Shown: positions 19,914 to 30,396, counted from the first letter of the stretch. The stretch: 64,000 nt of DNA from Mesorhizobium muleiense (GCF_900099905.1 NZ_FNEE01000002.1:434001-498000); one strand, 5' to 3'. Made by a program: numbers and translations. Notes: generated by a model not told the origin, from the sequence alone.

Positions 19914-21542
19914 TCAGGCGGCCATGCTTTGTTCAGCACGGCCGCGGATCAGGTCCGAGGCCTTTTCGGCGATCATGATGACCGCCGCATTGATGTTGCC
20001 GCAAACGAGATCCGGCATCACGGAAGCATCCACCGCGCGAAGGCCGGCAACGCCGCGCACCCGTAGTTGCGGGTCGACCACCGACTCCGCGTCGACACCC
20101 ATGCGGCAGGTGCCGGCCGGATGATGCACAGTGATCGAGGTGTTGCGAATATGCTCATCGATCTCATCGTCGCTCTGGCATTGCGAGCCCGGAAAGAACT
20201 CCGAGGCGATGAACGGCGTCATCGACGGTTGTGCAGCGAGGTTGCGCGCGACGCGGAAGCCGGCGCGAAGCGACTGCCAGTCGTGCGGCGATGACAGGAA
20301 ATTCTGGTGGATCAGCGGCGCGGCCAACGGGTCGTTCGACGCCAGTTCCACGCTCCCCCTGCTCTCCGGCTGGACGGCGACAATGCGGGTCGCAAAGCCA
20401 TCGGCGAAGGGCGCTTTGAATGGCGGCATGTAAGGCCATGCAGCAAGCGGCGCAGCCGTGAAAAGCAGCTGAACATCCGGCAACGGCCGGCTTGCATCGC
20501 TTTTCAGAAACGCCACGACCCCGCCGGGCACATCTCCCGAAAAGCCCTTTCCGGTGAAATAGGTCTTGACGAAATCCAGCCCGATACGATCGGCACGCAT
20601 CATCTTGTGGAATGGCCCCGGCTGCTTGCGCCGATACATCAGAATGACCGAGACATGGTCCTGCAGGTTCTTGCCGACCTGCGGACGGTCTACTTTCGTC
20701 TCGATACCATGCGCGGCGAGCTCGCCGCTATCGCCGATCCCCGACAGCATCAGCAACTGCGGCGTGTTGATGACGCCGCCGGCAAGCACAACCTCATGCC
20801 GCGCCAGAACCTGGTGGGTCGCGCCGCCCCTGGTATAGGCGATGCCGGTCGCTCGCCCATCCTTCAGCACGATCCGCGTCGCCATCGCGCCGGTCAGCAC
20901 CTTGACATTGCTGCGGCGCATGGCGGGACGCAGATAGGCCGACGCGGTCGAGCAGCGGCGACCGTTTGCGATCGTCATCTGCAGGCGGCCAAAGCCTTGC
21001 TGCACCGGGCCATTGTAATCGTCGGTCTGGGGATATCCGGCATCCCGGCTCGCCGTAGCGAAGGCATCGATCAGTTCGTCCTTGTAGCGGCAGAACTGCG
21101 TGTTCAACGGCCCGCTGCCGCCGCGATAGTCGCTCTCGCCCTTCTCCCAGCGCTCCTGCTTCTTGAAATAGGGCAGCACCTTGTCGAATGACCAATCGCT
21201 GAGACCGCTGGCCGCCCAGCGATCGTAATCGCCGCGATTGCCGCGCACATAGGCCATGGCGTTGGTGGAGGAGGAGCCGCCGATGACCTTGCCGCGCGCA
21301 CATTCGACCTTGCGTCCGCCGACATTGGCCTCGGGCTCGCAGAAATACATCCAGTCGTGACGGCGTTCGGTCAGGATCTTACCCCAGCCGAGCGGGATGT
21401 GGATCATCGGGTCGCGATCCCAGTCGCCAGCTTCCAGGAGCAGCACGGAAACATCAGGATCTTCGCTCAGGCGGTTTGCAAGCACGCAACCGGCCGACCC
21501 GGCGCCGACAATGACATAGTCGAAAGTTTCCCCAAACGGCAT
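19914..21542 (-). CDS. GMC oxidoreductase, probable 4-pyridoxate dehydrogenase
   Basis: 542-residue FAD enzyme of the glucose-methanol-choline family. The FAD-binding [16 protein letters not shown] motif lies near residue 13, the GMC signature as [17 protein letters not shown] near residue 85, and the active-site region as [11 protein letters not shown] near residue 470 with a [13 protein letters not shown] end. The start is set by AGGA 7 bases before the ATG at 21542. Alphaproteobacterial choline dehydrogenase-like enzymes share this pattern. M. loti 4-pyridoxate dehydrogenase (mlr6792) is a membrane-associated GMC protein, and this step (4-pyridoxate to FHMPC) is otherwise missing here, so I assign it by pathway logic. 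A generic alcohol dehydrogenase cannot be excluded. It is divergent from the GntR gene. Confidence 0.75.
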   Translation of the reverse strand: MPFGETFDYVIVGAGSAGCVLANRLSEDPDVSVLLLEAGDWDRDPMIHIPLGWGKILTERRHDWMYFCEPEANVGGRKVECARGKVIGGSSSTNAMAYVRGNRGDYDRWAASGLSDWSFDKVLPYFKKQERWEKGESDYRGGSGPLNTQFCRYKDELIDAFATASRDAGYPQTDDYNGPVQQGFGRLQMTIANGRRCSTASAYLRPAMRRSNVKVLTGAMATRIVLKDGRATGIAYTRGGATHQVLARHEVVLAGGVINTPQLLMLSGIGDSGELAAHGIETKVDRPQVGKNLQDHVSVILMYRRKQPGPFHKMMRADRIGLDFVKTYFTGKGFSGDVPGGVVAFLKSDASRPLPDVQLLFTAAPLAAWPYMPPFKAPFADGFATRIVAVQPESRGSVELASNDPLAAPLIHQNFLSSPHDWQSLRAGFRVARNLAAQPSMTPFIASEFFPGSQCQSDDEIDEHIRNTSITVHHPAGTCRMGVDAESVVDPQLRVRGVAGLRAVDASVMPDLVCGNINAAVIMIAEKASDLIRGRAEQSMAA

Positions 21543-21604
21543 GCACTGTCCTCGGGAGAAGACGGCCCCGCCGAGATATGAGCCGTCAAAGAAACAACTG
21601 CGGT

Positions 21605-21674
21605 ACTCAACCATCGCGCAACTGGTGTTGTCAACCACCGGGCGCAGATGTAGATTGGTTGAGTTGGTTGAGTG
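21605..21674. promoter_or_regulatory. Candidate GntR operators in the GMC/GntR divergent promoter
   Basis: Contains ACTCAACCA (21605-21613) and, inverted, TGGTTGAGT (21664-21672) within the direct repeat GGTTGAGTTGGTTGAGTG (21657-21674), plus a palindromic GTTGTCAAC at about 21627-21635. These repeat the words found upstream of the cupin operon. The position between two divergent genes fits autoregulation plus control of the GMC gene. Confidence 0.6.
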
Positions 21675-21753
21675 CCGTTCTCATCGATTCCGTGTCACAA
21701 CTTGATATCGGGACGTCGAGTCGACCGCTGCCGATCAGACAGGAGATTTGGTT

Positions 21754-22431
21754 TTGAGCGCATTCGAGCCGCAGGTCGTATCTTCGGACCTCGACGACAT
21801 CATCGCGGCGGTCCGCCAGTTGCAGCAGGGCGGCGGCAAGCTTCCTTCCGAGCGTGACCTTGCCGAACATCTCAACGTGAAACGTCATCAGCTTCGCAAG
21901 GCGCTCGAGATGCTGCGCCAATCAGGTGATTTGAAACCGACGCGCGCCAGGCGTGCGCCGACCGCCCTGCCCCGATATGGCGAAGAACTTGTCAGGGTAA
22001 CCAACCCCATCGAGGTTCTGGAGTTGCGCCTGCTCATGGAACCGGGCCTCGCCCGGCTGGCATCGCTGCGCGCCTCCTCGTTCGAGACGGCCCGGATCAT
22101 CGATGCGGCAACCACGCCGGAGAATGCCTCGTCTGGCGCGGTCGATTTCGCTTTTCATTCCGCCATCGTCGCTGCCGCCCGCAACCATCTTGCCGCCGAA
22201 TTCTACAAGATGCTGCGCCAGGTCGGGGTCGATGCGCGGGTCAAGGTCGCACGGACCGCAGCACCCACCTGCCCTAAGCGGATCGCCGAGCGCGACGGCG
22301 AACATCGTCTGATCGCCGAAGCGATCTCGAAACGCGACCCCGAAGCAGCCGAAGCGGCCATGCGCGCGCATTTGCTATCCGTGCAAAGACGAATCACGGA
22401 GCGGTCGAATGCCGGCGCTTTTGCGGCATGA
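21754..22431 (+). CDS. GntR family transcriptional regulator, FadR/FCD subfamily
   Basis: 225 residues: an N-terminal winged helix-turn-helix (LPSERDLAEHLNVKRHQLRKALEMLRQSGDL, about residues 28-58) and a C-terminal FCD ligand-binding domain with DFAFHSAIVAAARNH and a later DGEHRLIAEAI helix that supply the metal-binding Asp/His residues of the family. The TTG start at 21754 is chosen because AGGAGA (21741-21746) lies 7 bases before it; a TTG at 21748 would be only one base away. It lies between the two GMC genes and next to repeated operator-like words, so it is likely the local regulator of B6 degradation, answering to a pathway acid (inference). Confidence 0.9.
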   Translation: MSAFEPQVVSSDLDDIIAAVRQLQQGGGKLPSERDLAEHLNVKRHQLRKALEMLRQSGDLKPTRARRAPTALPRYGEELVRVTNPIEVLELRLLMEPGLARLASLRASSFETARIIDAATTPENASSGAVDFAFHSAIVAAARNHLAAEFYKMLRQVGVDARVKVARTAAPTCPKRIAERDGEHRLIAEAISKRDPEAAEAAMRAHLLSVQRRITERSNAGAFAA

Positions 22432-22480
22432 GCGTCTCGTATTCTAGCCAGACAGCCTGCTCGCGCGAACTTTTAAATTG

Positions 22481-24022
22481 ATGCGTCATTTCGACGTGCT
22501 GATCGTCGGCGCCGGATCTGCCGGCTCGGTGGTGGCTAGCCGGTTAAGCGAGGACAGCGCGTGCCAAGTCGGTTTGATCGAAGCCGGGGTCATGCCGTCC
22601 GATCCCGATATCGCCGACCCGTTGAAATGGACGATGCTGCAGGGCCGCGCCTATGACTGGGCTTATCGGACGGTGCCGCAACCCTTTACCGCAAACCGCG
22701 TCCACGAATGGCCGCGCGGAAAGATCGTCGGCGGTTCTAGCTGCCTGCATGCCATGGCCTATGTGCGTGGCCATCCCGATGATTTCCAGCCCTGGGCAGT
22801 AGCAGGCGGCGAGCGCTGGTCCTTTTCGGGCTTGTTGCCTGGCTTCGTCCGCAGCGAAGCTTTCACCGCCTTCGACGCGCCGTCGCGCGGCCGCAACGGA
22901 CCGTTGGACGTCTATCTGCCGGAAGCGGAGGTCAGCCCCGTCGTCCGCGCCTATATAGCCGCTGGACAGGCCATGGGGATCCCCGTCCTGACCGACCACA
23001 ACAGCGGCGAGCTCGCTGGCACGAGCCCTAATTCGCTGAACATCCGCGCCGGCAAGCGCCTGAGCGTCGCCGACGCCTATCTGCCGCCGGAGGTCATGGT
23101 GCGACCGAACCTCGCTCTGCTCACCGCTCACGAGGTCGAGCACCTCGTGCTGGAAGGCCAGCGGGCCACGGGTGTGGCTGTCGTGTGCGATGGGGAGAGC
23201 ATGACGATCTCCGCCGACAGGATCGTTCTTTGTGCCGGTGCGGTGTCGTCGCCGCTCATCCTCATGCGATCGGGCATCGGCGATCCGGATACGCTGAAGC
23301 GGGCGGGGATTCGCTGTCGTGCCGACCGGCGCGATGTCGGCCGCAATCTGCAGGACCATCTGCTGGCCCTTGGGAACGTCTACAGCACGAAAAAGCCGCT
23401 GCCCCCGTCGCGCCTGCAGCACTCGGAATCGCTGATGTACCTGCACGGCAGCGACCCGACCCGTTCGACGGGAAACCCCGATATCGTCCTCGCCTGCGTC
23501 GTTGCTCCATCGGCCGCAGTGGGCTTGAATGCACCGCCCTACGGCTCGGCTTTCACGATACTATGCGGCGTCACCCAGCCGACCAGTCGTGGGCGCATCG
23601 CACCGAGCGGGCCGGGCCGGAACGATGCACCGATCATCGATCCGCATTATCTCGAAACCGAACATGACCGGGCCGTTTTCCGGATAGCGCTGAAGACGGC
23701 GCGCGCGATTGGCCATCATCGAGCGCTCGACGAGTGGCGCGATGTGGAAATCCTACCGGGATCACGGGTGCAGTCGGACGACGAGCTTGACGCTTTCATC
23801 GCCAGCGCGGCCTCCACACATCATCATCCTGCCGGCACCTGCAGGATGGGCGGGGATGCCGACGCAGTCGTCGACCCGGATTTGCGGCTGAACGGCTTCG
23901 ACAACGTCTTCATCGTCGACGCGTCGGTGATGCCGACGATCCCGAGCGGACCCATCAATGCCGCGGTAGTCGCCATAGCGGAAACCTGGGCGTCAGCTCC
24001 GCCTAAAGCGCGTCGCGTTTGA
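22481..24022 (+). CDS. Pyridoxine 4-oxidase (GMC family)
   Basis: 513-residue FAD oxidase that turns pyridoxine into pyridoxal with O2. It has the FAD motif GAGSAGSVVASRLSED near the N-terminus, RGKIVGGSSCLHAMAYVRGHPDDFQPW, LLMRSGIG-type segments and the catalytic [23 protein letters not shown] near residue 447. It resembles, as recalled, M. loti pyridoxine 4-oxidase (mlr6785) across its whole length (for example the shared SCLHAMAYVRGHPDDFQPW and NLQDHLL stretches). The start ATG at 22481 lacks a strong Shine-Dalgarno sequence. It follows the GntR gene by 49 bases on the same strand, so the regulator and oxidase are probably cotranscribed. Confidence 0.88.
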   Translation: MRHFDVLIVGAGSAGSVVASRLSEDSACQVGLIEAGVMPSDPDIADPLKWTMLQGRAYDWAYRTVPQPFTANRVHEWPRGKIVGGSSCLHAMAYVRGHPDDFQPWAVAGGERWSFSGLLPGFVRSEAFTAFDAPSRGRNGPLDVYLPEAEVSPVVRAYIAAGQAMGIPVLTDHNSGELAGTSPNSLNIRAGKRLSVADAYLPPEVMVRPNLALLTAHEVEHLVLEGQRATGVAVVCDGESMTISADRIVLCAGAVSSPLILMRSGIGDPDTLKRAGIRCRADRRDVGRNLQDHLLALGNVYSTKKPLPPSRLQHSESLMYLHGSDPTRSTGNPDIVLACVVAPSAAVGLNAPPYGSAFTILCGVTQPTSRGRIAPSGPGRNDAPIIDPHYLETEHDRAVFRIALKTARAIGHHRALDEWRDVEILPGSRVQSDDELDAFIASAASTHHHPAGTCRMGGDADAVVDPDLRLNGFDNVFIVDASVMPTIPSGPINAAVVAIAETWASAPPKARRV

Positions 24023-24095
24023 CCGCCGCATTAGCGCATGATCCCAAAAATCGGATCGGCCGGGCATGGCCCGAATCGGATCGATGCCAAACGGC

Positions 24096-24923
24096 CTATT
24101 CCGCCCACAGTTCCCGGCGCAGTTCGCGCCAGCTTGCTTCGTCCGGTGCGACAAGAAGGCCACCGCCGACATGCGAAGGCCGATAGGTGCTGCCGTCGAA
24201 ACGCGCCGCGTAACCACCTGCCTCGGCATGGATCAGCACACCGGCCAGATGATCCCACGGCATCAGCTTGTTGTAGACGACGAAGTGGGCGTGGCCGCTC
24301 GCCAGCAGGCGGTATTCGTGAGCCGCGCAGCGATAGCCGAATTGCGACAAGCATTTCGTCTGGTTGCGCGCCAGCCGTGACCGTTCCGGCTCGGGCATGT
24401 ATTGCCAGGAAACCGCGCCGGTCATTTGCGAGATCGGCGCAGGCTCGGCGACATGCACCTTCTCCAAAGTGCCATGCGCATGCCGTATGTGGCTGCCTGC
24501 ACCCCTGGCGCCGATCAGCCAGTCCTTGCCGATGGGATCGTGAATGATGCCGGCGATGGTCTCGCCCTTCACCACGGCGCCGAGCATGACGCCGAACAGC
24601 GGCACGCCCGAGGCGAAATTGAAAGTGCCGTCGACCGGATCGATGACGAAGGCGAGATCGGCTTCGCCGAGGCCCTGGAGCAGCGCCGGGTCGTCGGAGC
24701 AGGCTTCCTCGCCGACGATCATCGCCTGCGGGTAGCGCTCACGCAGCCTGACGGTGATGAGCCGCTCGGCACTCACATCGGCCTCCGTCACCAGATCGGC
24801 TGCCGAGGTCTTCTGGCGGATGTCGCCCTCATCCAGCCGGCGAAAGCGCGGCATGATCTCGGCAATGGCAGCGTCGGACAGAAGCGTGGCGAGCCAGTCG
24901 ATCGCGGTATCGTCAAATGTCAT
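24096..24923 (-). CDS. Inositol monophosphatase family protein
   Basis: 275-residue Mg-dependent phosphatase of the IMPase/FBPase superfamily. The metal-binding motifs are visible: IVGEEA near residue 70, [12 protein letters not shown] near 94-105 and the C-terminal [16 protein letters not shown] near 225. Substrates in the family include inositol phosphates, histidinol phosphate and PAP; none can be chosen from the sequence. Its start overlaps the ttcA 3' end by 11 bases, so the two are cotranscribed on the minus strand. It is convergent with the pyridoxine oxidase and marks the end of the B6 block. Confidence 0.9.
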   Translation of the reverse strand: MTFDDTAIDWLATLLSDAAIAEIMPRFRRLDEGDIRQKTSAADLVTEADVSAERLITVRLRERYPQAMIVGEEACSDDPALLQGLGEADLAFVIDPVDGTFNFASGVPLFGVMLGAVVKGETIAGIIHDPIGKDWLIGARGAGSHIRHAHGTLEKVHVAEPAPISQMTGAVSWQYMPEPERSRLARNQTKCLSQFGYRCAAHEYRLLASGHAHFVVYNKLMPWDHLAGVLIHAEAGGYAARFDGSTYRPSHVGGGLLVAPDEASWRELRRELWAE

Positions 24924-25800
24924 CGGGAATGTCTTGCCTTGCGCTCAGGGTTTCGTTGAGCGCGGCGAAATCGAACAGCTTTCTGTCGAGCAGATGCGAG
25001 GGCCGCACATTGGTCATGGCGTGGATCATCGTGTCCTTGCGGCCGGGCATACGCTTTTCCAGGTCGTCGAGCATCGCCTTCATCGCATTGCGCTGCAAGC
25101 CGTCCTGGCTGCCGCACAGATCGCACGGGATGATCGGGAACTTCATGGCGCCGGCGAATTTTTCGAGATCGGCCTCGGCGCAATAGGCAAGCGGCCGCAA
25201 CACCATGACGTCGCCGTCGTCGTTGAGCAGTTTTGCCGGCATGGCGGCGAGGCGCCCGCCATGCAACAGGTTCATGAAAAAGGTCTCGAGAATGTCTTCG
25301 CGGTGGTGGCCAAGCACCAAAGCCGAGCAGCCCTCCTCGCGCGCGATGCGGTAGAGATGGCCGCGCCTGAGCCGCGAGCACAGCGAGCAATAGGTGCTGC
25401 CCTGGGGAAGCTTGTCGGTCACCACCGAATAGGTGTCCTGATATTCGATGCGATGCGCAATGGCGTATGTGTTAAGATAATCGGGCAGAATGTGCTTTGG
25501 AAAGTTCGGCTGGCCCTGGTCGAGATTGCAGGCCAGCAGGTCGACCGGCAGCAGCCCGCGCCATTTGAGGTCGAGCAGCAACGCAAGCAGGCCGTAGGAA
25601 TCCTTGCCGCCGGACAGGGCGACCAGCCAGCGATCGCCGGGCCTGACCATCGAAAAATCGTCGATCGCCTGACGGGCGAGACGCAGCAGCCGCTTGCGCA
25701 GCTTGTTGAATTCGACGGAGGACGGCACATCGGCAAACAGCGGATGAAAGCCGCCTGCGGCGTCAGTGATCGGTTCGATTGTTTCTGGCAGCATGTTCAT
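24913..25800 (-). CDS. ttcA: tRNA 2-thiocytidine biosynthesis protein TtcA
   Basis: 295-residue PP-loop ATPase that thiolates cytidine 32 of some tRNAs using an Fe-S cluster. The PP-loop SGGKDS lies near residue 64, the first CxxC is in [12 protein letters not shown] (near 140) and the second, [12 protein letters not shown], near 226; the [15 protein letters not shown] motif lies between them. Length and order match TtcA. A strong terminator separates it from rpsD upstream. Confidence 0.95.
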   Translation of the reverse strand: MNMLPETIEPITDAAGGFHPLFADVPSSVEFNKLRKRLLRLARQAIDDFSMVRPGDRWLVALSGGKDSYGLLALLLDLKWRGLLPVDLLACNLDQGQPNFPKHILPDYLNTYAIAHRIEYQDTYSVVTDKLPQGSTYCSLCSRLRRGHLYRIAREEGCSALVLGHHREDILETFFMNLLHGGRLAAMPAKLLNDDGDVMVLRPLAYCAEADLEKFAGAMKFPIIPCDLCGSQDGLQRNAMKAMLDDLEKRMPGRKDTMIHAMTNVRPSHLLDRKLFDFAALNETLSARQDIPDDI

Positions 25801-25880
25801 GGCGCGGCGGCCCCAAAAATCCTTGTTGCTGCCCGGAGTAGCGCATCGGCCCGCAAATCGAAATCGATTTTCGGAACCGC

Positions 25881-25909
25881 AAAGAAAAGGCCGCCTCGAG
25901 GGCGGCCTT
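25881..25909 (-). terminator. Rho-independent terminator of rpsD
   Basis: Perfect 9-bp stem AAGGCCGCC (25887-25895), loop TCGAG, GGCGGCCTT (25901-25909). Read on the minus strand it is followed by TTTTCTTT (25888 down to 25881). It lies 28 bases beyond the rpsD stop. Confidence 0.85.
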
Positions 25910-25937
25910 CGATGATGTCGCAGATGAAAAAAATCGA

Positions 25938-26555
25938 TCAGCGCGAATAGAATTCGACGACCAGGTTCGGTTCCATCTGCACGGCGAAGGGAACATCCGA
26001 CAAGCCGGGGATGCGCCCGAAGGACGCCGTCATCTTGTTATGGTCGACCTCGATGTAATCAGGCACGTCGCGCTCAGCCAGGCCTACCGATTCCAGGACG
26101 ATCACCAGCTGCTTCGACTTTTCGCGCACTTCGATGACATCGCCCGGCTTGCAGCGGTACGAGCCGATGTTGACGCGCTTGCCGTTGACATTGATGTGGC
26201 CGTGATTGACGAACTGGCGAGCGGCAAAAATGGTCGGCACGAACTTGGCGCGGTAGACGACCGCGTCGAGACGCGACTCGAGCAGGCCGATCAGGTTCTC
26301 CGAGGTGTCGCCCTTGCGGCGGTTCGCCTCTTCATAGACCTTGCGGAACTGCTTTTCCGACACGTCGCCGTAGTGACCCTTCAGCTTCTGCTTGGCACGC
26401 AGCTGCAGCCCGAAATCGGAAAGCTTGCCCTTGCGGCGCTGGCCGTGCTGGCCGGGACCGTATTCGCGCTTGTTGACCGGGGATTTTGGGCGGCCCCAGA
26501 TGTTTTCGCCGAGACGGCGGTCGATCTTGTATTTCGCGGATTCGCGCTTGCTCAT
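25938..26555 (-). CDS. rpsD: 30S ribosomal protein S4
   Basis: 205-residue primary 16S rRNA-binding protein of the small subunit. It begins [21 protein letters not shown], continues with the [22 protein letters not shown] region and carries the S4 RNA-binding domain with [30 protein letters not shown]. The Zn-binding Cys set of some S4 proteins is absent (C-minus form), as usual in alphaproteobacteria. The start at 26555 is chosen over the ATG five codons upstream because AAGGGA is well placed and the known N-terminus is [10 protein letters not shown]. Transcribed alone. Confidence 0.98.
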   Translation of the reverse strand: MSKRESAKYKIDRRLGENIWGRPKSPVNKREYGPGQHGQRRKGKLSDFGLQLRAKQKLKGHYGDVSEKQFRKVYEEANRRKGDTSENLIGLLESRLDAVVYRAKFVPTIFAARQFVNHGHINVNGKRVNIGSYRCKPGDVIEVREKSKQLVIVLESVGLAERDVPDYIEVDHNKMTASFGRIPGLSDVPFAVQMEPNLVVEFYSR

Positions 26556-26916
26556 CGCATTCCCTTTCAAAAAGACACACCCGGCACCTCATGGTCCGGG
26601 TGAAGGAAACGCGCCCTCCTCTGGCCCCCGTTTTCGAGACCTGACAGGGTTCTCCCACGCAACGCGGCGGAAAACCCACGGGACACGTCATTCTAGACAA
26701 GACTCTGGGAAAAATAGAGCGGCTTCCCAAATGTCTTGCGCCCATAAAGAAACCACCGGACATTGCGGCCCGGTGTTGGTGGGCTGATTAGACGGAGATT
26801 CAACTGGTGTCAAGCTCGCCACTGGCGTCGGTGAATGGCATGCGCGGTTCCCCCGCGCGGACGTGCTGACCGCGGCTATCCAACTATGGGACCGGACCTC
26901 GGCTGCGGACGAGCGG
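26556..26916. other. Gene-free stretch upstream of rpsD
   Basis: 361 bases without a supportable gene. It should hold the rpsD promoter (minus strand, near 26600-26720). Short frames on both strands lack ribosome-binding sites and recognisable products. I see no tRNA cloverleaf or long hairpin. Confidence 0.6.
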
Positions 26917-27105
26917 CTAGTGTTTCGATTTCTTCTCCGGCAGGCCCTTGCGCTTGGTCTCGGCGAACTCCTCGAGCTGCTTTTCGCTCATCGATTTGTA
27001 CATTCCCTTCGAAGCGCCTTTGAGCTCGCTCTTCTTGGTCTCGCCACGCTTGGCGGACAATGCCGCGCCGGCGGCTTTCTGCTGGGCTTTTGAAGTGGCT
27101 GGCAT
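26917..27105 (-). CDS. Small basic DUF3008-like protein
   Basis: 62-residue, very Lys/Ala-rich protein: MPATSKAQQKAAGAALSAKRGE, then a KSELKGASKGMYKSMSEKQLEEFAETK segment and a basic end. This fits the short DUF3008 family common in Rhizobiales, which resembles stress-linked, probably disordered, nucleic-acid-binding proteins. GGGAGA stands 7 bases before the ATG, which decides this start over the much longer frame that runs into murI. Function unknown. It follows murI by 62 bases on the same strand. Confidence 0.8.
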   Translation of the reverse strand: MPATSKAQQKAAGAALSAKRGETKKSELKGASKGMYKSMSEKQLEEFAETKRKGLPEKKSKH

Positions 27106-27167
27106 GATCGTTTCTCCCGTCTTGCGATGCGGGAAAAACGCACCGGTCGTGGTGATGTTCCCAGATA

Positions 27168-27986
27168 TCAGGAAATCGCCAGTCCAAACCCCTGCATCAG
27201 GCGGCGAGTCGGGAAATCGACCCGCTTCGAGGTGAAGACAGCAAGGTCGGCGCCTTCCGGCAACGCCTCGCCGCGGTGGCTGGCCTCGGCATGCGCGAGC
27301 AGCGAGAGCGCCCGCCGTGCGATCGCCTCGGCGGGATCGAGCCAATCGACCGGCCAGGGTGCCGTCTTGCGCATGCGATTGGCCAGAAAGGGATAGTGGG
27401 TGCAGGCAAGCACGACGATGTCGGTCCGCAGTTCGTCATGTTCGATGAAGCACGGCGCGATCTCGGCACGCACCGCCTCTTCATCGACAAAGCCATCGCG
27501 CATATAGACTTCGGCCAGTCCCGCCAGACTATCGCTGCCAACCAGGCGGACATGGCATTTCTGCGCCCATTTGCCGATCAGGTCGCGGGTATACTGGCGT
27601 TTGACGGTGCCGGGCGTCGCCAGCACCGAAACCAGCCCGGAGCGCGTGCGTTCCGCCGCCGGCTTGATCGCCGGCACCGTGCCGACGAAAGGATGACCGG
27701 GAAATCTTTCGCGCAACGCATCGATGACCAGCGTCGAGGCGGTGTTGCAGGCGATGACCGAAATGGCCGGCGAAAAACGGTCGAGCAGCTTGCCGAACAG
27801 CTCCAGCACATGTGCCCTCAGTGCCGCTTCCTCCCAAGCCCCGTAAGGGAAGGCCGCGTCGTCGGCGACATAGACGAAGCGGCGGTCGGGCATCAGCACC
27901 CGCGCTTCGCGCAGCACCGTCAGGCCGCCGATGCCGGAATCGAACATCAGGATCGGGCGAGCGCTTGAAGGATCGGTCATTGTCAT
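27168..27986 (-). CDS. murI: Glutamate racemase
   Basis: 272-residue cofactor-independent racemase that makes D-glutamate for peptidoglycan. The N-terminal site reads [11 protein letters not shown]; the two catalytic Cys are in VIACNTAS (near residue 79) and [10 protein letters not shown] (near 196). Length and motif spacing match MurI. A second start two codons downstream (MTDPSS) is possible. Monocistronic or leading the small DUF3008-like gene. Confidence 0.95.
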   Translation of the reverse strand: MTMTDPSSARPILMFDSGIGGLTVLREARVLMPDRRFVYVADDAAFPYGAWEEAALRAHVLELFGKLLDRFSPAISVIACNTASTLVIDALRERFPGHPFVGTVPAIKPAAERTRSGLVSVLATPGTVKRQYTRDLIGKWAQKCHVRLVGSDSLAGLAEVYMRDGFVDEEAVRAEIAPCFIEHDELRTDIVVLACTHYPFLANRMRKTAPWPVDWLDPAEAIARRALSLLAHAEASHRGEALPEGADLAVFTSKRVDFPTRRLMQGFGLAIS

Positions 27987-28110
27987 CGTCTACAGGAGAA
28001 GGCGGAGAAGGCTGCGGGCCCGCGGCGGGAAGATGGTCTAGGTCTGATCCATCATTTTTGGGATGATGGACCACAGCAAATAACATTCGGTTACGGCTAG
28101 AGCCTGTCTC

Positions 28111-28959
28111 TCAGGCCTGGTCCTTGTCTGTCGCCTTGGCGGCGCGGGCCGCTGCCGGAAGCCGCCTTGGATCATCGCCCGGCGATCCGTCGCCGCGCGG
28201 CATGGCCGGCGAAAACCTGTCCAGCGATGATATTATGCCGCGCAGCACCTTGAGCTCCGGCTCGGCGAAGCCGGCGCGCGTCAGCACCGCGCGCAGGTTG
28301 TCGACCATTTTCGGCTTCTTCGCCGCCGGGCGGAAATAGCCGCGCGCTTCGAGCGCGCCTTCCAGATAGGCGAACAGGCCGTGCAACTGTTCCTTGGTCG
28401 CCGGCATCATGTCGGGACTGGAAAAATTGGTTTTGGTCTCGTCTTCCAGGCCCGACTTCATCCACTCATAGGACATCAGCAAGGCGGCCTGGGCGATGTT
28501 GAGCGAGGAGAAGGCGGGATCGACCGGGAAGGTGACGATCTCGTCGGCGAGGCCGACCTCGTCATTGTAGAGCCCGAACCGCTCGCGGCCGAACAGAATG
28601 CCGGTGCGCTGTCCGGATCGCTGCCGCGCTCTCAGCGCCCTGCCCGCCTCGACCGGTCCGCGCACCGGCTTGAAATTGTCGCGCGCGCGCGCCGTGGTGG
28701 CGAAGACGAAGTTCAGGTCGGCGATCGCCGAGGCCAGATCGTCAAATACTCCAGCGGCATCGATGACGTGGTCGGCGCGGCTCGCGGCAGCGCGCGCCTT
28801 TTCGCTCGGCCAGCCGTCGCGCGGATTGACGAGGCGCAGTTCGGACAGACCGAAATTCGCCATGGCGCGCGCGACCATGCCGATATTCTCGCCGAGCTGC
28901 GGCTCGACCAGGATGATCGCCGGGCCGGTGGCAGGAAGGATGTCGTTGCTGGCTTGCAT
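28111..28959 (-). CDS. trmJ: tRNA/rRNA 2'-O-methyltransferase, TrmJ type (SPOUT)
   Basis: 282 residues. An N-terminal SpoU/TrmH domain carries motif 1 LVEPQLGENIGMVARAMANFGLSELRLVNP, motif 2 ILFGRERFGLYNDEV and motif 3 FSSLNIAQAALLMSYE, the knotted AdoMet site. A C-terminal extension of about 110 residues is typical of TrmJ, which methylates position 32 of several tRNAs. The ATG at 28959 fits the family N-terminus; the longer frame runs into the icd promoter region. It is divergent from icd. Confidence 0.9.
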   Translation of the reverse strand: MQASNDILPATGPAIILVEPQLGENIGMVARAMANFGLSELRLVNPRDGWPSEKARAAASRADHVIDAAGVFDDLASAIADLNFVFATTARARDNFKPVRGPVEAGRALRARQRSGQRTGILFGRERFGLYNDEVGLADEIVTFPVDPAFSSLNIAQAALLMSYEWMKSGLEDETKTNFSSPDMMPATKEQLHGLFAYLEGALEARGYFRPAAKKPKMVDNLRAVLTRAGFAEPELKVLRGIISSLDRFSPAMPRGDGSPGDDPRRLPAAARAAKATDKDQA

Positions 28960-29176
28960 TGTCTCAATGAACTGCTGTTTGCGGCATTTCAGCGTCCCCT
29001 GCCATATCCGGCCGCGAAAATGAAGCTTTGGCAGGCAGCGCCCGATGCCAGGGGCGAGCCCGCTGGGGCGGATCGCCGTTTGCGCGGCCAAAAATGCTTT
29101 GATATACGGGCCGCATCCCCGGCCAAAGCCATGCGGGCAAGGCCGTTCCGATCCCCAACAATGAGGCATTCTTTCC

Positions 29177-30388
29177 ATGGCGAAGATCAAGGTGGCGAAC
29201 CCGGTCGTCGAACTCGACGGCGACGAGATGACCCGCATCATCTGGCAGTTCATCAAGGACAAGCTGATCCACCCCTATCTCGACCTCAAGCTTGAATATT
29301 ACGACCTCAGCGTTGAGCACCGCGACGCCACCAACGACCAGGTGACCATCGATTCGGCCAATGCCATCAAGAAGCATGGCGTCGGCGTGAAATGCGCGAC
29401 GATCACCCCCGACGAGCAGCGTGTCGAGGAATTCGGGCTGAAGAAGATGTGGAAGTCGCCGAACGGCACCATCCGCAACATCCTCGGCGGCACCATCTTT
29501 CGCGAGCCGATCATCATGAAGAACGTGCCGCGGCTGGTGCCCGGCTGGACCAAGCCGATCATCGTCGGCCGTCATGCCTTCGGCGACCAGTACCGCGCCA
29601 CCGACTTCCGCTTCCCCGGCAAGGGCAAGCTGACGATCAAGTTCGTCGGCGAGGACGGCAAGGTGATCGAGCATGACGTGTTCGATGCGCCGGCCGCCGG
29701 CGTCGCCATGGCCATGTACAACCTCGACGACTCGATCCGCGAATTCGCCCGCGCCTCGCTCAATTACGGCCTGCTGCGCAACTACCCGGTCTACCTCTCG
29801 ACCAAGAACACCATCCTCAAGGCCTATGACGGCCGCTTCAAGGACATTTTCCAGGAAGTCTACGAGGCAGAGTTCGAAGCCGAGTTCAAAGCCGAGAAGC
29901 TCTGGTACGAGCACCGGTTGATCGACGACATGGTTGCCTCCAGCCTGAAATGGTCGGGCGGCTATATCTGGGCCTGCAAGAACTATGATGGCGACGTGCA
30001 GTCGGACACGGTGGCGCAAGGTTTTGGGTCGCTCGGCCTGATGACCTCGGTGCTGATGACGCCGGACGGCAAGACGGTGGAGGCGGAGGCGGCGCACGGC
30101 ACCGTCACCCGTCATTATCGGCAGCACCAGAAGGGCGAGGAAACCTCGACCAATTCGATCGCCTCGATCTTCGCCTGGACACGCGGCCTGGCGCACCGCG
30201 CCAAACTCGACGACAATGCCGAGCTGATGCGTTTTGCCGAGACGCTGGAAAAAGTCTGCATCCAGACCGTCGAAGCCGGCTTCATGACCAAGGACCTGTC
30301 GCTGCTGATCGGTCCCGACCAGCCATGGCTTTCGACCACCGGCTTCCTCGACAAGATCGACGAGAATCTGCAGAAGGCGATGGCCTGA
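29177..30388 (+). CDS. icd: NADP-dependent isocitrate dehydrogenase
   Basis: 403-residue homodimeric IDH of the eukaryote-like subfamily: oxidises isocitrate to 2-oxoglutarate in the TCA cycle. Recognised by [23 protein letters not shown], the substrate motif [33 protein letters not shown] and the [12 protein letters not shown] cofactor region. Length is standard. The gene is followed within 9 bases by a GST gene on the same strand. Confidence 0.98.
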   Translation: MAKIKVANPVVELDGDEMTRIIWQFIKDKLIHPYLDLKLEYYDLSVEHRDATNDQVTIDSANAIKKHGVGVKCATITPDEQRVEEFGLKKMWKSPNGTIRNILGGTIFREPIIMKNVPRLVPGWTKPIIVGRHAFGDQYRATDFRFPGKGKLTIKFVGEDGKVIEHDVFDAPAAGVAMAMYNLDDSIREFARASLNYGLLRNYPVYLSTKNTILKAYDGRFKDIFQEVYEAEFEAEFKAEKLWYEHRLIDDMVASSLKWSGGYIWACKNYDGDVQSDTVAQGFGSLGLMTSVLMTPDGKTVEAEAAHGTVTRHYRQHQKGEETSTNSIASIFAWTRGLAHRAKLDDNAELMRFAETLEKVCIQTVEAGFMTKDLSLLIGPDQPWLSTTGFLDKIDENLQKAMA

Positions 30389-30396
30389 CCAGCGTT

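Noticed and set aside
24023..24095. Spacer between pyridoxine oxidase and the IMPase gene as a terminator or attachment site
   Set aside because: It shows only short imperfect repeats such as GATCCCAAAAATCGGATC without a T run; no att-like duplication was found.
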